Under the pieces are notes generated by a model. That model saw nothing but the letters and a program-made list of their open reading frames with translations. It was not told where the DNA came from and made no database searches. From Bacteroidota bacterium (lineage in GTDB: Bacteria > Bacteroidota > Bacteroidia > Chitinophagales > UBA10324), in NCBI GenBank assembly GCA_018267315.1, contig JAFDYS010000009.1, positions 1 to 64,000 of the forward strand: a DNA stretch of 64,000 nucleotides, written 5' to 3'. Positions 43,718-52,963 of this stretch are shown one piece after another (the first letter of the stretch is position 1; each line of letters begins with the position of its first letter). The position numbers and the translations under genes are program-made.

Positions 43718-45577
43718 ATGAGAAAACTGTTCTACGCTGTTTTTCTCCTTTGCGTGATTTTGCTTTCCTCTTGCCTGCAGGAAGGAAAACAGGCCTCCGA
43801 TACCAAACAGGGCGAACTCAAAAATGTTCTGGAGTTTCCGGATGCAACAGAATTCCTAACAGGTTGGTCAAAAGAAAACAAGCTGGTGGTGCACCTGATG
43901 AGCGACCCGGCGTACCTGCATCCGGCCGCATTTAAAACCACGCCGGCCGTGATGATTCTTCAGCTCACACAGGGCAAATTACTTCAAACCGATCTCGCGC
44001 ATCCACAGGTGGTGCCGGGTATTGTCAAATCGCTGCCCGCAGTTTCATCCGACGGACTTCAATACACCTTCAACCTGCTGGATGAAGCCCGGTGGGATGA
44101 CGGCACACCTGTGACGGCCGAAGATGTAATCTTCACACTAAAAGTTCACAAGTGCCGGACCGTGATAAGCCCAAACATCAGCAGCTATACACAGAATGTG
44201 AAGTCGGTCTTAGTTGATGCGGCTAATCCGAAAATATTCACCCTCATCATGAAGCGGGCATACGTGTCCAACCAAACATTTCTCGCGGACATTCCGGTAC
44301 TGTGCCGCGCCTTCTTTGATCGTGAGAATATGTTGTCGCACTACACTTTTGAGCAGCTCGATGATTCATCACTGCATTACGAACATGATCCGAAGCTGGC
44401 AGCGTGGTCAAACAATTTCAACGACGGTAAATACGGAAATGATCCCGCTTACTTCTACGGTTGCGGTCCCTATAAAGTAGTGCAGTGGGACCGCGGGCAA
44501 TCCGTCATCCTGCAGCGGAAAGAAAATCACTGGACGCAGCAGCTCCATGCTGCCAATCCGTTTCTGAATTCCTATCCCGATCAGATCATTTTCAAAATCA
44601 TGAAAGATGAAAATGCGCTGGAACTGGAATTCAAAGCACAAACCTTCGATGCCACCAACTACTTGCCCACCAAGGTGCTGGTGGATTTGCAGAAAGACAG
44701 CTCCTTCAACCTGAACTATCATTCGGCCTTTCTGGAAAGCTATTCCGGTACGAGCATCGTGTTCAACATGAAACCGGATGGCATTCATCACCATAAAATT
44801 TTTGATGACCGCAGCGTACGCAGAGCATTCGCGCTGCTAACCCCCGTAGACCAGATCATCAGCGTGGTGGTGCTGGGCAAAGCCACCCGTTGGCCATCCA
44901 TCATCTCCCCTATCCGTCCTGATTTCAACCACGATCTTCCGCTGCTGCCTTATGATGTGAATGAAGCGAACCGGCTGCTCGATGAAGCCGGATGGAAAGA
45001 CAGCGACCGCGACGGCGTGAGAGATAAATTAATTGACGGGACCAAAACTTCACTGGATGTCACCCTGCTGATACAGGAGCAGGGCAACCTCACGCGTGAC
45101 ATCAGTAACATGATTGCCGAATCGGCAGCCCAGGCCGGTTTCAAAGTCACGCCCCAGTTTCTGGAACAGGGAACACTGAGCGAACAATTGCAGTCGCATG
45201 ACTTTGATCTCGGTCTGGTATCTATGTCATACAGTGCGCTGCAGGAAGACTATTCACAGCTGTGGCATTCGGAAACATCACAAACTCATGGCGGGAGTAA
45301 TTACTCGGGATTTGGAAATGCCGCCAGCGATGCACTCATTGATTCCATCAAATTCACGCTCAATGATTCGCTCCGCCACAGCATGTCAAAGCGGTTACAG
45401 AAGATCATCTATGATCAGCAGCCGTGCGTGTTCATGTACTCGACAAACCGGAAGATCATCATCCACCGGCGCTGGGGAAACCAACGGATGTATTCAGAAT
45501 TCCCGGGCTTCATACTGAACAACCTCCGGCTAATATCCGCACCGGCCAACACGGCAGCACTTTTAACAGATAATTAA
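43718..45577 (+). CDS. Peptide/nickel ABC transporter substrate-binding lipoprotein (SBP_bac_5)
   Basis: From ATG 43718 the product is 619 residues with a lipoprotein signal MRKLFYAVFLLCVILLSSC (Cys19); the frame starts earlier but that part overlaps the divergent gene. Family 5 features: SLPAVSSDGLQYTFNLLDEARWDDGTPVTAEDVIFTL, GCGPYKVVQWDRGQSVILQRKENHW, SVRRAFALLTPVDQII and a late LWHSETSQTHGGSNYSGFGNAASDALID. It would bind oligopeptides or similar ligands in the periplasm. The permease and ATPase genes are not in the window, so the lipoprotein is an orphan here. Confidence 0.87.
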   Translation: MRKLFYAVFLLCVILLSSCLQEGKQASDTKQGELKNVLEFPDATEFLTGWSKENKLVVHLMSDPAYLHPAAFKTTPAVMILQLTQGKLLQTDLAHPQVVPGIVKSLPAVSSDGLQYTFNLLDEARWDDGTPVTAEDVIFTLKVHKCRTVISPNISSYTQNVKSVLVDAANPKIFTLIMKRAYVSNQTFLADIPVLCRAFFDRENMLSHYTFEQLDDSSLHYEHDPKLAAWSNNFNDGKYGNDPAYFYGCGPYKVVQWDRGQSVILQRKENHWTQQLHAANPFLNSYPDQIIFKIMKDENALELEFKAQTFDATNYLPTKVLVDLQKDSSFNLNYHSAFLESYSGTSIVFNMKPDGIHHHKIFDDRSVRRAFALLTPVDQIISVVVLGKATRWPSIISPIRPDFNHDLPLLPYDVNEANRLLDEAGWKDSDRDGVRDKLIDGTKTSLDVTLLIQEQGNLTRDISNMIAESAAQAGFKVTPQFLEQGTLSEQLQSHDFDLGLVSMSYSALQEDYSQLWHSETSQTHGGSNYSGFGNAASDALIDSIKFTLNDSLRHSMSKRLQKIIYDQQPCVFMYSTNRKIIIHRRWGNQRMYSEFPGFILNNLRLISAPANTAALLTDN

Positions 45578-45606
45578 TTCAACTCCGCTCTTCTCTGAAA
45601 TCAGAA

Positions 45607-45635
45607 TGAAATTGTTTGCCACAGGCAACAATTCA
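45607..45635. repeat. Imperfect inverted repeat between the SBP and OmpA-family genes
   Basis: TGAAATTGTTTGCC at 45607-45620 and GGCAACAATTCA at 45624-45635 pair over twelve positions with two single-base bulges and a three-base loop. It is 30 bases past the SBP stop and about 114 bases before the OmpA gene start. No long T-run follows, so it is not a standard terminator; it may aid transcript ending or bind a protein. Confidence 0.4.
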
Positions 45636-45748
45636 GGGGTTTTCCTACGTAATGATGTGAATAATGGAAACTTCAGGTTAACTCAAATGCCGGATAATTT
45701 CCAATCTTTATGCACATCTTTTACTACGTTAAATCGGCTACACCTTTT

Positions 45749-48037
45749 ATGAAAAGAATCTACCCCGCCCTCGTACTGCTCCTGGCGTGTTATTCTGTGA
45801 ATGCACAGCAGTATCTCGGAGTACGGAACGGCAACTATGCCGGTATTCTCGGCTCCACGCTCAATCCCAGTTTTATGGCCGACTCCAAACTGAGTTGGGA
45901 TGTCAATCTTGGATCGGGAAGCGTTACGTTCGACAATACATTTCTCTACATACCAAAAGACTCACTCAAGTTTTTCGGAATCGGGACCATCGTGGATCTG
46001 ATCAAGAACCACTCTACTGCTGATCCGAGAATCTACACGCGATTTGATCCGAATGATCCCAACGCAAAACAGTATCTCACCTTTTCAACGGAGGCGCTGG
46101 GGCCTTCTGCTTTTGTAAGCTTCGCTCATCGCAAACATGCCATCGGCGTTACCACGGGGGCGAGATTTTACAGTGTGGCCAGTGAAGTGCCGGCTCACCA
46201 GGCGCAACAGGCCTATTGGGAGAATCGCTATGAACCGTTGTACGGCCAGTTTCTCAGTGACGACGGAATCAGGGTTAATACGCTCGGATGGTTCGAGTAT
46301 GGTATTCAGTATGCCGGCGTGCTTTGGCAAAAAGGTAAACATGAACTCAAGGGCGGCGCGGGCATCAAGTACCTTCAACCGAGCGGCGGCGCTTACATTA
46401 AGAATGTGCAGGGATCTTACAACATCGCCAATGCTGATACCATGTACTTCCAGGATGTTAATGTCGACTACGGCCGGGTCAACTATGAAAACTGGGAGAA
46501 TATTAACAACTATGGCGATCTCATCCACGGTCACGGATGGGGTGGCAGTATCGGCTTCACTTATGAATTCAAAAAAGATTCAGCCGACTGGACTTACAAG
46601 ATGGATTGCAAGACCTATGCTGATCCGGACAAGAATCCTTATGTCATAAAACTCGGCTTAGCGCTCACTGACATAGGATCTATCAAACTGGATGAAGGCG
46701 CTTCCAACTTTCACCTGGAAGCAGCGCAGGCCAGTTGGCCTGATTACCGGTCGGAGCACTTCAACAGCAACCTGGATTTTGACGAAACACTCAGCCAGAT
46801 TTTTTACGGCGATTCAGCAGCTTCTTTCGTCAACAACGATTTCAAGATGGGGTTGCCGACCTCGCTCAACTTCACGGCTGACTGGAATTTCTACAAAAGC
46901 TTTTTTCTGAATGCCACGGTCATTCAGTCATTCGGCCACAGCAGTGGTCAGGGAGTGCAGCGACCCAGTGTTTATTCGCTCACACCACGCTATGAGAACA
47001 AATGGTTTGAAGTGAGCATTCCGTTTTCATTGCTTGCTTATCAGCACCTCACGCCGCGCCTCGGCGTATGCGTGAGAGCCGGTTACTTCTTCATTGGCGG
47101 GGATGCGCTGGGCGGACTGATGGCTATTAATGACCTTGAAGGGGCTGATGTTTATGCGGGGCTTCATTTCTTCATTCCGGATCATAAACTTAAAGACAGT
47201 GATGGGGATGGCGTTTCAGACAAACTCGATCAGTGCCCGACCGAAAAAGGAACATGTGCTACTCACGGTTGTCCTGACCGCGATGGCGACACCGTTCTCG
47301 ACAAAGACGATGAATGCCCGGATAATCCCGGACCGGTTGCGCTCAAAGGATGTCCGGATCGTGACAACGACGGTTTGATTGACAAGCGCGATTCGTGCCC
47401 GGATGATCCCGGACCAATTGAACTCAACGGCTGTCCGGATCGTGACGGTGACGGCGTGATCGACAAGTATGATGAATGCCCGGATGTGCCCGGACCAAAA
47501 GAACTGAGAGGTTGCCCGGATCGCGATGGTGATGGCGTTATAGACAAACTCGATGAATGTCCGGATGATCCCGGGCCAAAGGAACTCAATGGTTGCCCGG
47601 ATCGTGACGGCGACGGCGTGATTGATAAAGTGGATCAGTGTCCGGATGTGCCGGGTCCGAAGGAAAACAACGGATGTCCGTTCCCGCCGGCTGATCAGCT
47701 CAGCATGAGCTCGCAGTACATCCTGTTCAAGACCGGCAGTGCCATCATCGAACCGAGATTGTATCAGACCCTCGATGTGCTCGCTGAGATCATGAACAAG
47801 TATCCGAATCAGAAGTGGGTAGTGGAAGGACATACTGATATCACCGGTTCTGACAAGATCAACAACCCGCTCTCCGAACGCCGTGCTGAATCGGTGAGAG
47901 ATTACCTGGTGAAGAAGGGAGTGCCGGCTGCGAACATTACCACGATCGGATACGGAAGCAAGAAACCGATAGCGACGAACTCCACGGCCGCAGGTCGCCA
48001 GAAGAACAGGCGAGCGGAAGTGAAGCCGGCACAATAA
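45749..48037 (+). CDS. DUF5723/OmpA-family protein with thrombospondin type 3 repeats
   Basis: From ATG 45749 the product is 762 residues with a signal peptide (MKRIYPALVLLLACYSVNAQ). Residues up to about 475 match a DUF5723-like barrel (GNYAGILGSTLNPSFMADSKLSWDVNLGSG). Then come thrombospondin-3 calcium repeats (GCPDRDGDGVIDK-x-DECPD) in five units of exactly 81 bp, and a C-terminal OmpA peptidoglycan-binding domain (YILFKTGSAIIEPRLYQ, VEGHTDITGSDKINNPLSERRAESVRDYL). It probably links outer membrane to peptidoglycan. An intrinsic terminator follows. Confidence 0.88.
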   Translation: MKRIYPALVLLLACYSVNAQQYLGVRNGNYAGILGSTLNPSFMADSKLSWDVNLGSGSVTFDNTFLYIPKDSLKFFGIGTIVDLIKNHSTADPRIYTRFDPNDPNAKQYLTFSTEALGPSAFVSFAHRKHAIGVTTGARFYSVASEVPAHQAQQAYWENRYEPLYGQFLSDDGIRVNTLGWFEYGIQYAGVLWQKGKHELKGGAGIKYLQPSGGAYIKNVQGSYNIANADTMYFQDVNVDYGRVNYENWENINNYGDLIHGHGWGGSIGFTYEFKKDSADWTYKMDCKTYADPDKNPYVIKLGLALTDIGSIKLDEGASNFHLEAAQASWPDYRSEHFNSNLDFDETLSQIFYGDSAASFVNNDFKMGLPTSLNFTADWNFYKSFFLNATVIQSFGHSSGQGVQRPSVYSLTPRYENKWFEVSIPFSLLAYQHLTPRLGVCVRAGYFFIGGDALGGLMAINDLEGADVYAGLHFFIPDHKLKDSDGDGVSDKLDQCPTEKGTCATHGCPDRDGDTVLDKDDECPDNPGPVALKGCPDRDNDGLIDKRDSCPDDPGPIELNGCPDRDGDGVIDKYDECPDVPGPKELRGCPDRDGDGVIDKLDECPDDPGPKELNGCPDRDGDGVIDKVDQCPDVPGPKENNGCPFPPADQLSMSSQYILFKTGSAIIEPRLYQTLDVLAEIMNKYPNQKWVVEGHTDITGSDKINNPLSERRAESVRDYLVKKGVPAANITTIGYGSKKPIATNSTAAGRQKNRRAEVKPAQ
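47270..47674 (+). repeat. Five tandem 81-bp thrombospondin-3 repeats
   Basis: The units begin at 47270, 47351, 47432, 47513 and 47594, each exactly 81 bases (27 codons), and a partial one follows at 47675. Each encodes a GCPDRDGDG-type calcium loop and a linker with a Gly-Pro step. The spacing is perfect though the third-codon bases differ, so the array is older than a fresh duplication. Confidence 0.85.
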
Positions 48038-48061
48038 ATAGAAGTTTGCTTGAAGAGGTGG

Positions 48062-48092
48062 AAAACAGGCTCCCATGGGGCCTGTTTTCTTT
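48062..48092 (+). terminator. Intrinsic terminator after the OmpA-family gene
   Basis: A perfect stem AAAACAGGC (48062-48070) pairs with GCCTGTTTT (48080-48088), and CCC pairs with GGG inside around a short loop; CTTTT follows. It lies 25 bases past the stop at 48037. Confidence 0.75.
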
Positions 48093-48146
48093 TAATACGT
48101 TTCCTGAAAAGGAAAATGGTCTTATTTTCGTAATGAAACCTGCTCT

Positions 48147-48710
48147 ATGATTCAGCTTTTCACTTTATGGGCGCTCCTGAATTTGGGTTCCTTTCACTCA
48201 TCGGAAAAAAATTCGAATCATTCGCCGGCCGATTTTCCTTCCGTGCGAATCGGTGATCAGATATGGATGAGCTTCAACTGGGATTACCCCACTCTCAAGA
48301 GTTGGTACTTCGACAACGATTCCATCAACAACAAGAAATACGGACGACTGTATTTCTACAGCAATGCCATGGCGGCGGCTCCGCCGGGATGGCACTTGCC
48401 CTCCATTCAGGAATGGCAGCAGCTCATTGATTATTACGGAGGCGATGCCAAGGCGCTGCCTTATTTGCTGGAAGGCGGAAGTTCCGGACTCAACCTATTG
48501 ATGGGCGGAAACAAAAGTGCCAACATCAGCCCTACGGACATTTTCAATTTCAAAGATGAATGGGGATTCTACTGGACTTCCACCCCTGACGGCGAACAAA
48601 CCGCGTATGCCATTCACTTCGAAAAAGGAAATCCATCCATCATCAAGAACACCTACCGCCGCGCCAACGGGTTTTCGGTGAGGTATATCAGGAATCAGCC
48701 GGGGAAATAA
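48147..48710 (+). CDS. FISUMP domain protein
   Basis: The 187-residue protein has an N-terminal hydrophobic segment (MIQLFTLWALLNLGSF) and then the Fib-succ-major (FISUMP) pattern: VRIGDQIWMSFNWDYP, KYGRLYFYSNAMAAAPPGWHLPSIQEWQQLIDYYGG, a GGSSGLNLLMGG turn, and WGFYWTSTPD with a closing SVRYIRN. This domain is found on secreted Bacteroidota and Fibrobacter proteins and may bind surface polymers; its function is not known. It stands alone between the OmpA and amylase genes. Confidence 0.8.
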   Translation: MIQLFTLWALLNLGSFHSSEKNSNHSPADFPSVRIGDQIWMSFNWDYPTLKSWYFDNDSINNKKYGRLYFYSNAMAAAPPGWHLPSIQEWQQLIDYYGGDAKALPYLLEGGSSGLNLLMGGNKSANISPTDIFNFKDEWGFYWTSTPDGEQTAYAIHFEKGNPSIIKNTYRRANGFSVRYIRNQPGK

Positions 48711-48809
48711 TTTCTGAACCCTTATTACAGAAACTTCATCGCAACGGCCGTTGGGATGCAACTATCTTCACGCTCATCTGTTACTTTTCGGCTCTTAATC
48801 TTTTTTATC

Positions 48810-50672
48810 ATGAAGAAATTTCTTCTCACCGTGCTGCTGTTCCTTGCAGCTTCACTTACCATTCTTGCTGCTGTAACCAACCCGGTAAAAAAAGTGCAAC
48901 CTGAATTCTGGTGGACGGGCATGCACAACACAAAACTCCAGATTCTCATCTATGGCGATAAGATTGCTGACTGGAAAATCAGTTTGAATTATCCCGGTGT
49001 GGCCTTGGGTGAAATCGTTCATACGACAAATCCTAGCTACACCTTCCTCTATGTAGATGTCAGCACCGCAGCGCAACCCGGCACAATGAACATTCAGTTT
49101 ATTAAAGGCAAGGAAAAATTTTCACAGCCGTATGAACTGAAAGCGCGCCAGCGCACCCCCGGGCAAATCGCAGGATTTGATGAGAGCGATTTGCTCTACC
49201 TCGTTTTCCCTGATCGCTTCTCCAACGGCGACCCTTCGAACGACAGCATTGCCGGACTGTATGAAATGAAAGTGGATCGCAACAATCCCGGCGGACGGCA
49301 TGGCGGCGATATACAGGGTGTGATCAATCACCTGGATTACATGAAAGACCTTGGCATCACTACCCTTTGGCTTAACCCGGTGCAGGAAAATAATCAACCG
49401 GCCTATTCATACCATGGATATGCCATCACTGATTTTTACAAAGTGGATCCGCGGCTTGGCAACAACGATCTCTATGCGAAACTTGTAAATGAAGCACACA
49501 ACAAGGGACTGAAAGTGATCATGGATTACGTGTACAATCATGTGGGAACGGAAGCATGGTTCATTAAGGATATGCCATCGCCCGACTGGGTGAATCAGTG
49601 GCCTGAATTCACGCGCTGCAACTACCGCCCCGTTACCATCGCCGATCCATACGGCTCGCAATACGACCGCAAGCTGAATGCTGACGGATGGTTTGACAAG
49701 CACATGGCCGATCTCAACCAGCGCAACCCGCTGCTGGCCGATTACCTGATTCAAAACACCATCTGGTGGGTGGAATTTTCAGGCATTGACGGATACCGTG
49801 TGGACACGTATCCCTATCCCGATAATGATTTCATGAATGAATGCCTGCGCCGGTTGTATGCCGAATACCCTAACATCAATGTGGTGGGTGAAACATGGGA
49901 GCAGAATGTGCCCGATGTGGCCTTCTTCCAGAAAAATTCACCCGTGCGGCATGACGGAAAACAAAATGAACTGGAGAGCATCACCGATTTCAACCTGGCC
50001 TTTGCCATCAAAGACGGATTGAAAGAATCATTCGGGTGGAATACCGGACTGAGAAAAATCTATTACACGCTGGCGCAGGATTTTCTCTATGGTGATGCCT
50101 ACAAGAACATGATCTTCCTCGATAATCATGATGTGAGCAGGATTTATTCCGAACTCGGTGAAGATTTTTCAAAATGGAAACAGGCGATTTCCATTCTCAT
50201 GACGATGCGGGGCATTCCGTGTTTGTACTACGGAACGGAAATTCTAATGAGCGGCACCACCAACCCCACTGACGGTTTTGTGCGCAAAGATTTTCCGGGA
50301 GGATGGGCTGCCGATTCATCCAACAAGTTCACAGCTGCAGGAAGATCACCGAGGGAACAGGAGGCATTTACTTACGTGAAAAAACTGGCTGACTTCCGGA
50401 AAGCATATCCTGTTGTGCAAACCGGTAAACTCATGCAGTTTGTTCCCGAAGATGAAGTGTATGTCTACTTCCGTTATGATGACAAGAACTGTGTGATGGT
50501 CGCTGTCAATTCATCAAACCAAGTGAAGAAGATTGATGCGAAGCGATACGCCGAGCGGATGAACGGTTACACGAAAGGGTTTGATGTGAGCACCGGAGGC
50601 ATGTATTCCGATCTCAATAACCTCTCCGTTGATCCGCACGGTGTGATGATCTGGCGATTGAGCAAAGACTAA
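48810..50672 (+). CDS. GH13 alpha-amylase family protein, cyclomaltodextrinase/neopullulanase-like
   Basis: From ATG 48810 the product is 620 residues with a signal peptide (MKKFLLTVLLFLAASLTILAA). An N-terminal beta domain (PVKKVQPEFWWTGMHNTKLQ) resembles the cyclomaltodextrinase N-domain, then the GH13 barrel with all three catalytic residues: Asp332 in GYRVD, Glu361 in VVGETWEQ and Asp441 in LDNHDV, and a C-terminal beta domain. It should cut alpha-1,4-glucan oligomers in the periplasm, like SusA. The second amylase and sugar transporter genes near it suggest shared use of maltodextrins. Confidence 0.9.
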   Translation: MKKFLLTVLLFLAASLTILAAVTNPVKKVQPEFWWTGMHNTKLQILIYGDKIADWKISLNYPGVALGEIVHTTNPSYTFLYVDVSTAAQPGTMNIQFIKGKEKFSQPYELKARQRTPGQIAGFDESDLLYLVFPDRFSNGDPSNDSIAGLYEMKVDRNNPGGRHGGDIQGVINHLDYMKDLGITTLWLNPVQENNQPAYSYHGYAITDFYKVDPRLGNNDLYAKLVNEAHNKGLKVIMDYVYNHVGTEAWFIKDMPSPDWVNQWPEFTRCNYRPVTIADPYGSQYDRKLNADGWFDKHMADLNQRNPLLADYLIQNTIWWVEFSGIDGYRVDTYPYPDNDFMNECLRRLYAEYPNINVVGETWEQNVPDVAFFQKNSPVRHDGKQNELESITDFNLAFAIKDGLKESFGWNTGLRKIYYTLAQDFLYGDAYKNMIFLDNHDVSRIYSELGEDFSKWKQAISILMTMRGIPCLYYGTEILMSGTTNPTDGFVRKDFPGGWAADSSNKFTAAGRSPREQEAFTYVKKLADFRKAYPVVQTGKLMQFVPEDEVYVYFRYDDKNCVMVAVNSSNQVKKIDAKRYAERMNGYTKGFDVSTGGMYSDLNNLSVDPHGVMIWRLSKD

Positions 50673-50698
50673 AACACAGATGTTCAAAAAGCAACGGC

Positions 50699-52135
50699 TC
50701 ATTCTGCAACACAGAATTTGCCGCTCACTTTTCCGTTATCGGTTCTGATCGTAAAGAGATATTCCCCCGATGCTAATCCGTTGAGCGGCATGCTCAGCGA
50801 AATTTTTCCTGCCGGGCGATAGCCCAAATCATTTCGCCACACTTCATTTCCTTTCAGGTCATAAACTGAAATTAAAACTGAAGTGGCAAGAGGCAATTCA
50901 AAATCGAGTTGCATCTGCGTATTCGCCGGAACAGGATAAGCGTGTATTGAATTAATATATTCACCGACAGGCATGGCAATACCGCTGCCGAATTCGAGGA
51001 ACAAATCATCAACAGTGAGTGTGCTGCCGATGGACGGAACCACCTCTTCGTTTTCAAGAAAGCTCGGGGAGAAACCAATCAGCATTGTGTCGGGTGTTTC
51101 GCTCCATTCAATGTCAAATGCAAGTTCAAACTCCAAGTATGACTCTGCAGCATAGAAGGCCTTTGTCATTCTCGCGATTTCATCCGTATGATGAGTGGTT
51201 GAATTCCATTTTGTAAAGACACACAGGAGCAATCCTGAATCCATGTCAACCGGCGCATACTTGTAATATCCCTTCAATGAAACAGGTACCTCTGCAATGG
51301 GAAATCCTCCTATTGGGCCGTTGTCACCGATGCCGCCGATCAGTAGGTAGCTCATGCCGTCATTCATCATCCCATGCTGGTTGATGATGCGTGCTGCAAA
51401 CAGCCCTTCATAGCTTTCATTGGTTCTGATGACAGATGGTGAAGAATAGACGTTGAGAATATTGCTCGTGGTCCAGAGCAGGGGATCTTCAAAACTCACG
51501 GGTAGCCAGTCTTCAAAATCTCCGTTCGGAAATGCAAGCGGCGTACTGTTGATGAACTGAAGATCGTCCACTTCAATGTAACCGCCGGGCTGAGCATGCT
51601 CATGATTCACATTGGTCATAATGATGAACACGAATGAATCCGGCTGCACCGGAACATAGTTGCCAATAGGAATGGTAACCGGAACATAATTGCTCTCAGA
51701 GCCCGTGAAGGTGTAATAACCCCATGCAATGGGAATGTTATCAGTTCTGAACTCAATATACACCAATCCGGAGTCACCTGGAATGATGTTGTAGTTCATA
51801 TACCACTTCAATGAATCAGCTACATCAGAGATGGGATATCCGCCGATGAACACCGGGCCCGGCATGCCGATGCTGATCCAGCCCGGTAACGTTCCCTCAT
51901 TCGTGGTAAATGATTTCACCTTCGCCGCAAATTGACCGCTGTGGCTGTGGATGCTTTGTTCCGCACTAAGAGTTCCTTCCGTGTAATAGCTTTCGCTGTT
52001 TGACGTAAAGAGGTAGTGCGGATCGTAGAAGTAGTTGACAACAGACCATGTTTCAAATGATGCATTGGGAACTACCTGTGCTGCTAATGAAAAGGAGAAG
52101 CAGCTTATGACGAGTAATAGAAATCGTGATTTCAT
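50699..52135 (-). CDS. T9SS-secreted protein with two carbohydrate-binding-like domains
   Basis: The 478-residue protein starts MKSRFLLLVISCFSFSLAAQ, a signal peptide. It contains two similar beta-sandwich-like halves, each opening with N-x-SFE-W or NGDFEDW (residues about 25 and 205), as in lectin-like modules, and ends in a T9SS sorting domain (VYDLKGNEVWRNDL, PLNGLASGEYLFTIRTDNG). It probably ends up on the cell surface. Its place beside amylase genes suggests glycan binding, but no known family could be named. Confidence 0.65.
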   Translation of the reverse strand: MKSRFLLLVISCFSFSLAAQVVPNASFETWSVVNYFYDPHYLFTSNSESYYTEGTLSAEQSIHSHSGQFAAKVKSFTTNEGTLPGWISIGMPGPVFIGGYPISDVADSLKWYMNYNIIPGDSGLVYIEFRTDNIPIAWGYYTFTGSESNYVPVTIPIGNYVPVQPDSFVFIIMTNVNHEHAQPGGYIEVDDLQFINSTPLAFPNGDFEDWLPVSFEDPLLWTTSNILNVYSSPSVIRTNESYEGLFAARIINQHGMMNDGMSYLLIGGIGDNGPIGGFPIAEVPVSLKGYYKYAPVDMDSGLLLCVFTKWNSTTHHTDEIARMTKAFYAAESYLEFELAFDIEWSETPDTMLIGFSPSFLENEEVVPSIGSTLTVDDLFLEFGSGIAMPVGEYINSIHAYPVPANTQMQLDFELPLATSVLISVYDLKGNEVWRNDLGYRPAGKISLSMPLNGLASGEYLFTIRTDNGKVSGKFCVAE

Positions 52136-52370
52136 GGCCTCGCTTTTTGTAAAGTTACCCCGAGCTCAAAACGGAAGAAATGATGCAACTCATGCCAGTT
52201 GTTCACCGGCGAGATAATAGAATTTGTAACTTCTTTGAGCTAAATCATCGTCCGCCTTTGCTCAACTAAAGTCTCTGAAATTGAAAGCAGCTTCTCGATG
52301 TTGTTCATCTCCGTGATAAGTCCAAAAGTTTATTTGCTGGCTTTCAGTAGTTTATACTTTATCATTAATT

Positions 52371-52391
52371 ATTTATTGTTTATCAATAAAT
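52371..52391. promoter_or_regulatory. Candidate operator, perfect 8-bp inverted repeat
   Basis: ATTTATTG (52371-52378) and CAATAAAT (52384-52391) are perfect inverted arms with a five-base spacer. They cover the -33 region of the promoter-like element ahead of the DUF2975/XRE pair, a usual place for a repressor dimer, such as the XRE protein encoded downstream. Confidence 0.45.
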
Positions 52392-52406
52392 TTTTATCAA
52401 TATTTG
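52376..52406 (+). promoter_or_regulatory. Bacteroidota-type promoter for the DUF2975/XRE pair
   Basis: TTG at 52376-52378 and AATATTTG at 52399-52406 match the -33 TTG and -7 TAnnTTTG elements with one mismatch (AA for TA) and a spacer of 20. A start near 52413 gives a leader of about 23 bases before ATG 52436. Confidence 0.4.
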
Positions 52407-52435
52407 CTGTCGAATTCAACCAAACAAATCCTTCT

Positions 52436-52960
52436 ATGAAATCAAAAACTCAAACGATTCTTGTAATCATGAATGTTCTGGCCTGGATCACATTCATCGG
52501 ACTCATGATTAAGGCCGGAGCGATTCTCGTGTCATTCGTCATGACTCTTTTCAATCCCGATGCTGCCAAAAACCTCTACAATGGAGAGAATCTTTACGAT
52601 CTGAGGCAGACACTTTTCGTGCAGTACCTCAATATGGTTTCCTTCAACATTGCTTTGCCTGCAATGGAAGCATACACCACATACCTGATCATAATGGTCC
52701 TTTCAAAAATAAAACTGACAAATCCGTTTACGGCCGAAGTGGCAGCTATACTTGAGCGAATCAGTTATGTCATCTTCGGAACATGGATTGTTGCCATGAT
52801 TCACAATGCGCATACGAGCTGGCTCATGAAAAAAGTGCCGGGACTGCAGGAAGAGATGATCTCAGGTGAATTTATTTTTCTTGCCGGAGTCGTGTTTGTG
52901 ATTGCGCAAATATTCAAGAGAGGTGTAGAAATTCAATCTGAAAACGAATTAACTGTTTAA
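52436..52960 (+). CDS. DUF2975 domain membrane protein
   Basis: From ATG 52436 the product is 174 residues with four hydrophobic segments; the frame continues upstream only through AT-rich promoter DNA. The sequence has the DUF2975 look: a first helix ILVIMNVLAWITFIGLMIKAG, a loop, then AYTTYLIIMVLSKIKLTNPFTAEVAAILERISY with the typical short cytoplasmic link. DUF2975 genes are often paired with a small XRE regulator, as here with three bases between. The membrane protein may sense or control the regulator; the mechanism is unknown. Confidence 0.75.
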   Translation: MKSKTQTILVIMNVLAWITFIGLMIKAGAILVSFVMTLFNPDAAKNLYNGENLYDLRQTLFVQYLNMVSFNIALPAMEAYTTYLIIMVLSKIKLTNPFTAEVAAILERISYVIFGTWIVAMIHNAHTSWLMKKVPGLQEEMISGEFIFLAGVVFVIAQIFKRGVEIQSENELTV

Positions 52961-52963
52961 GCC

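Larger units (their letters stand above)
52136..52435. other. Intergenic region between a T9SS gene and the DUF2975/XRE pair
   Basis: About 300 bases without a convincing gene. The right half is strongly AT-rich and holds the promoter-like and operator-like elements listed separately; the left half holds only the upstream side of the minus-strand T9SS gene, where I see just a weak TAACTTTA. Confidence 0.6.

Noticed and set aside
47216..48076. A 286-codon open frame on the minus strand across the thrombospondin repeats
   Set aside because: It mirrors the repeats of the OmpA-family gene; no signal peptide or recognisable domain, and it is only open because the repeat codons are constrained.
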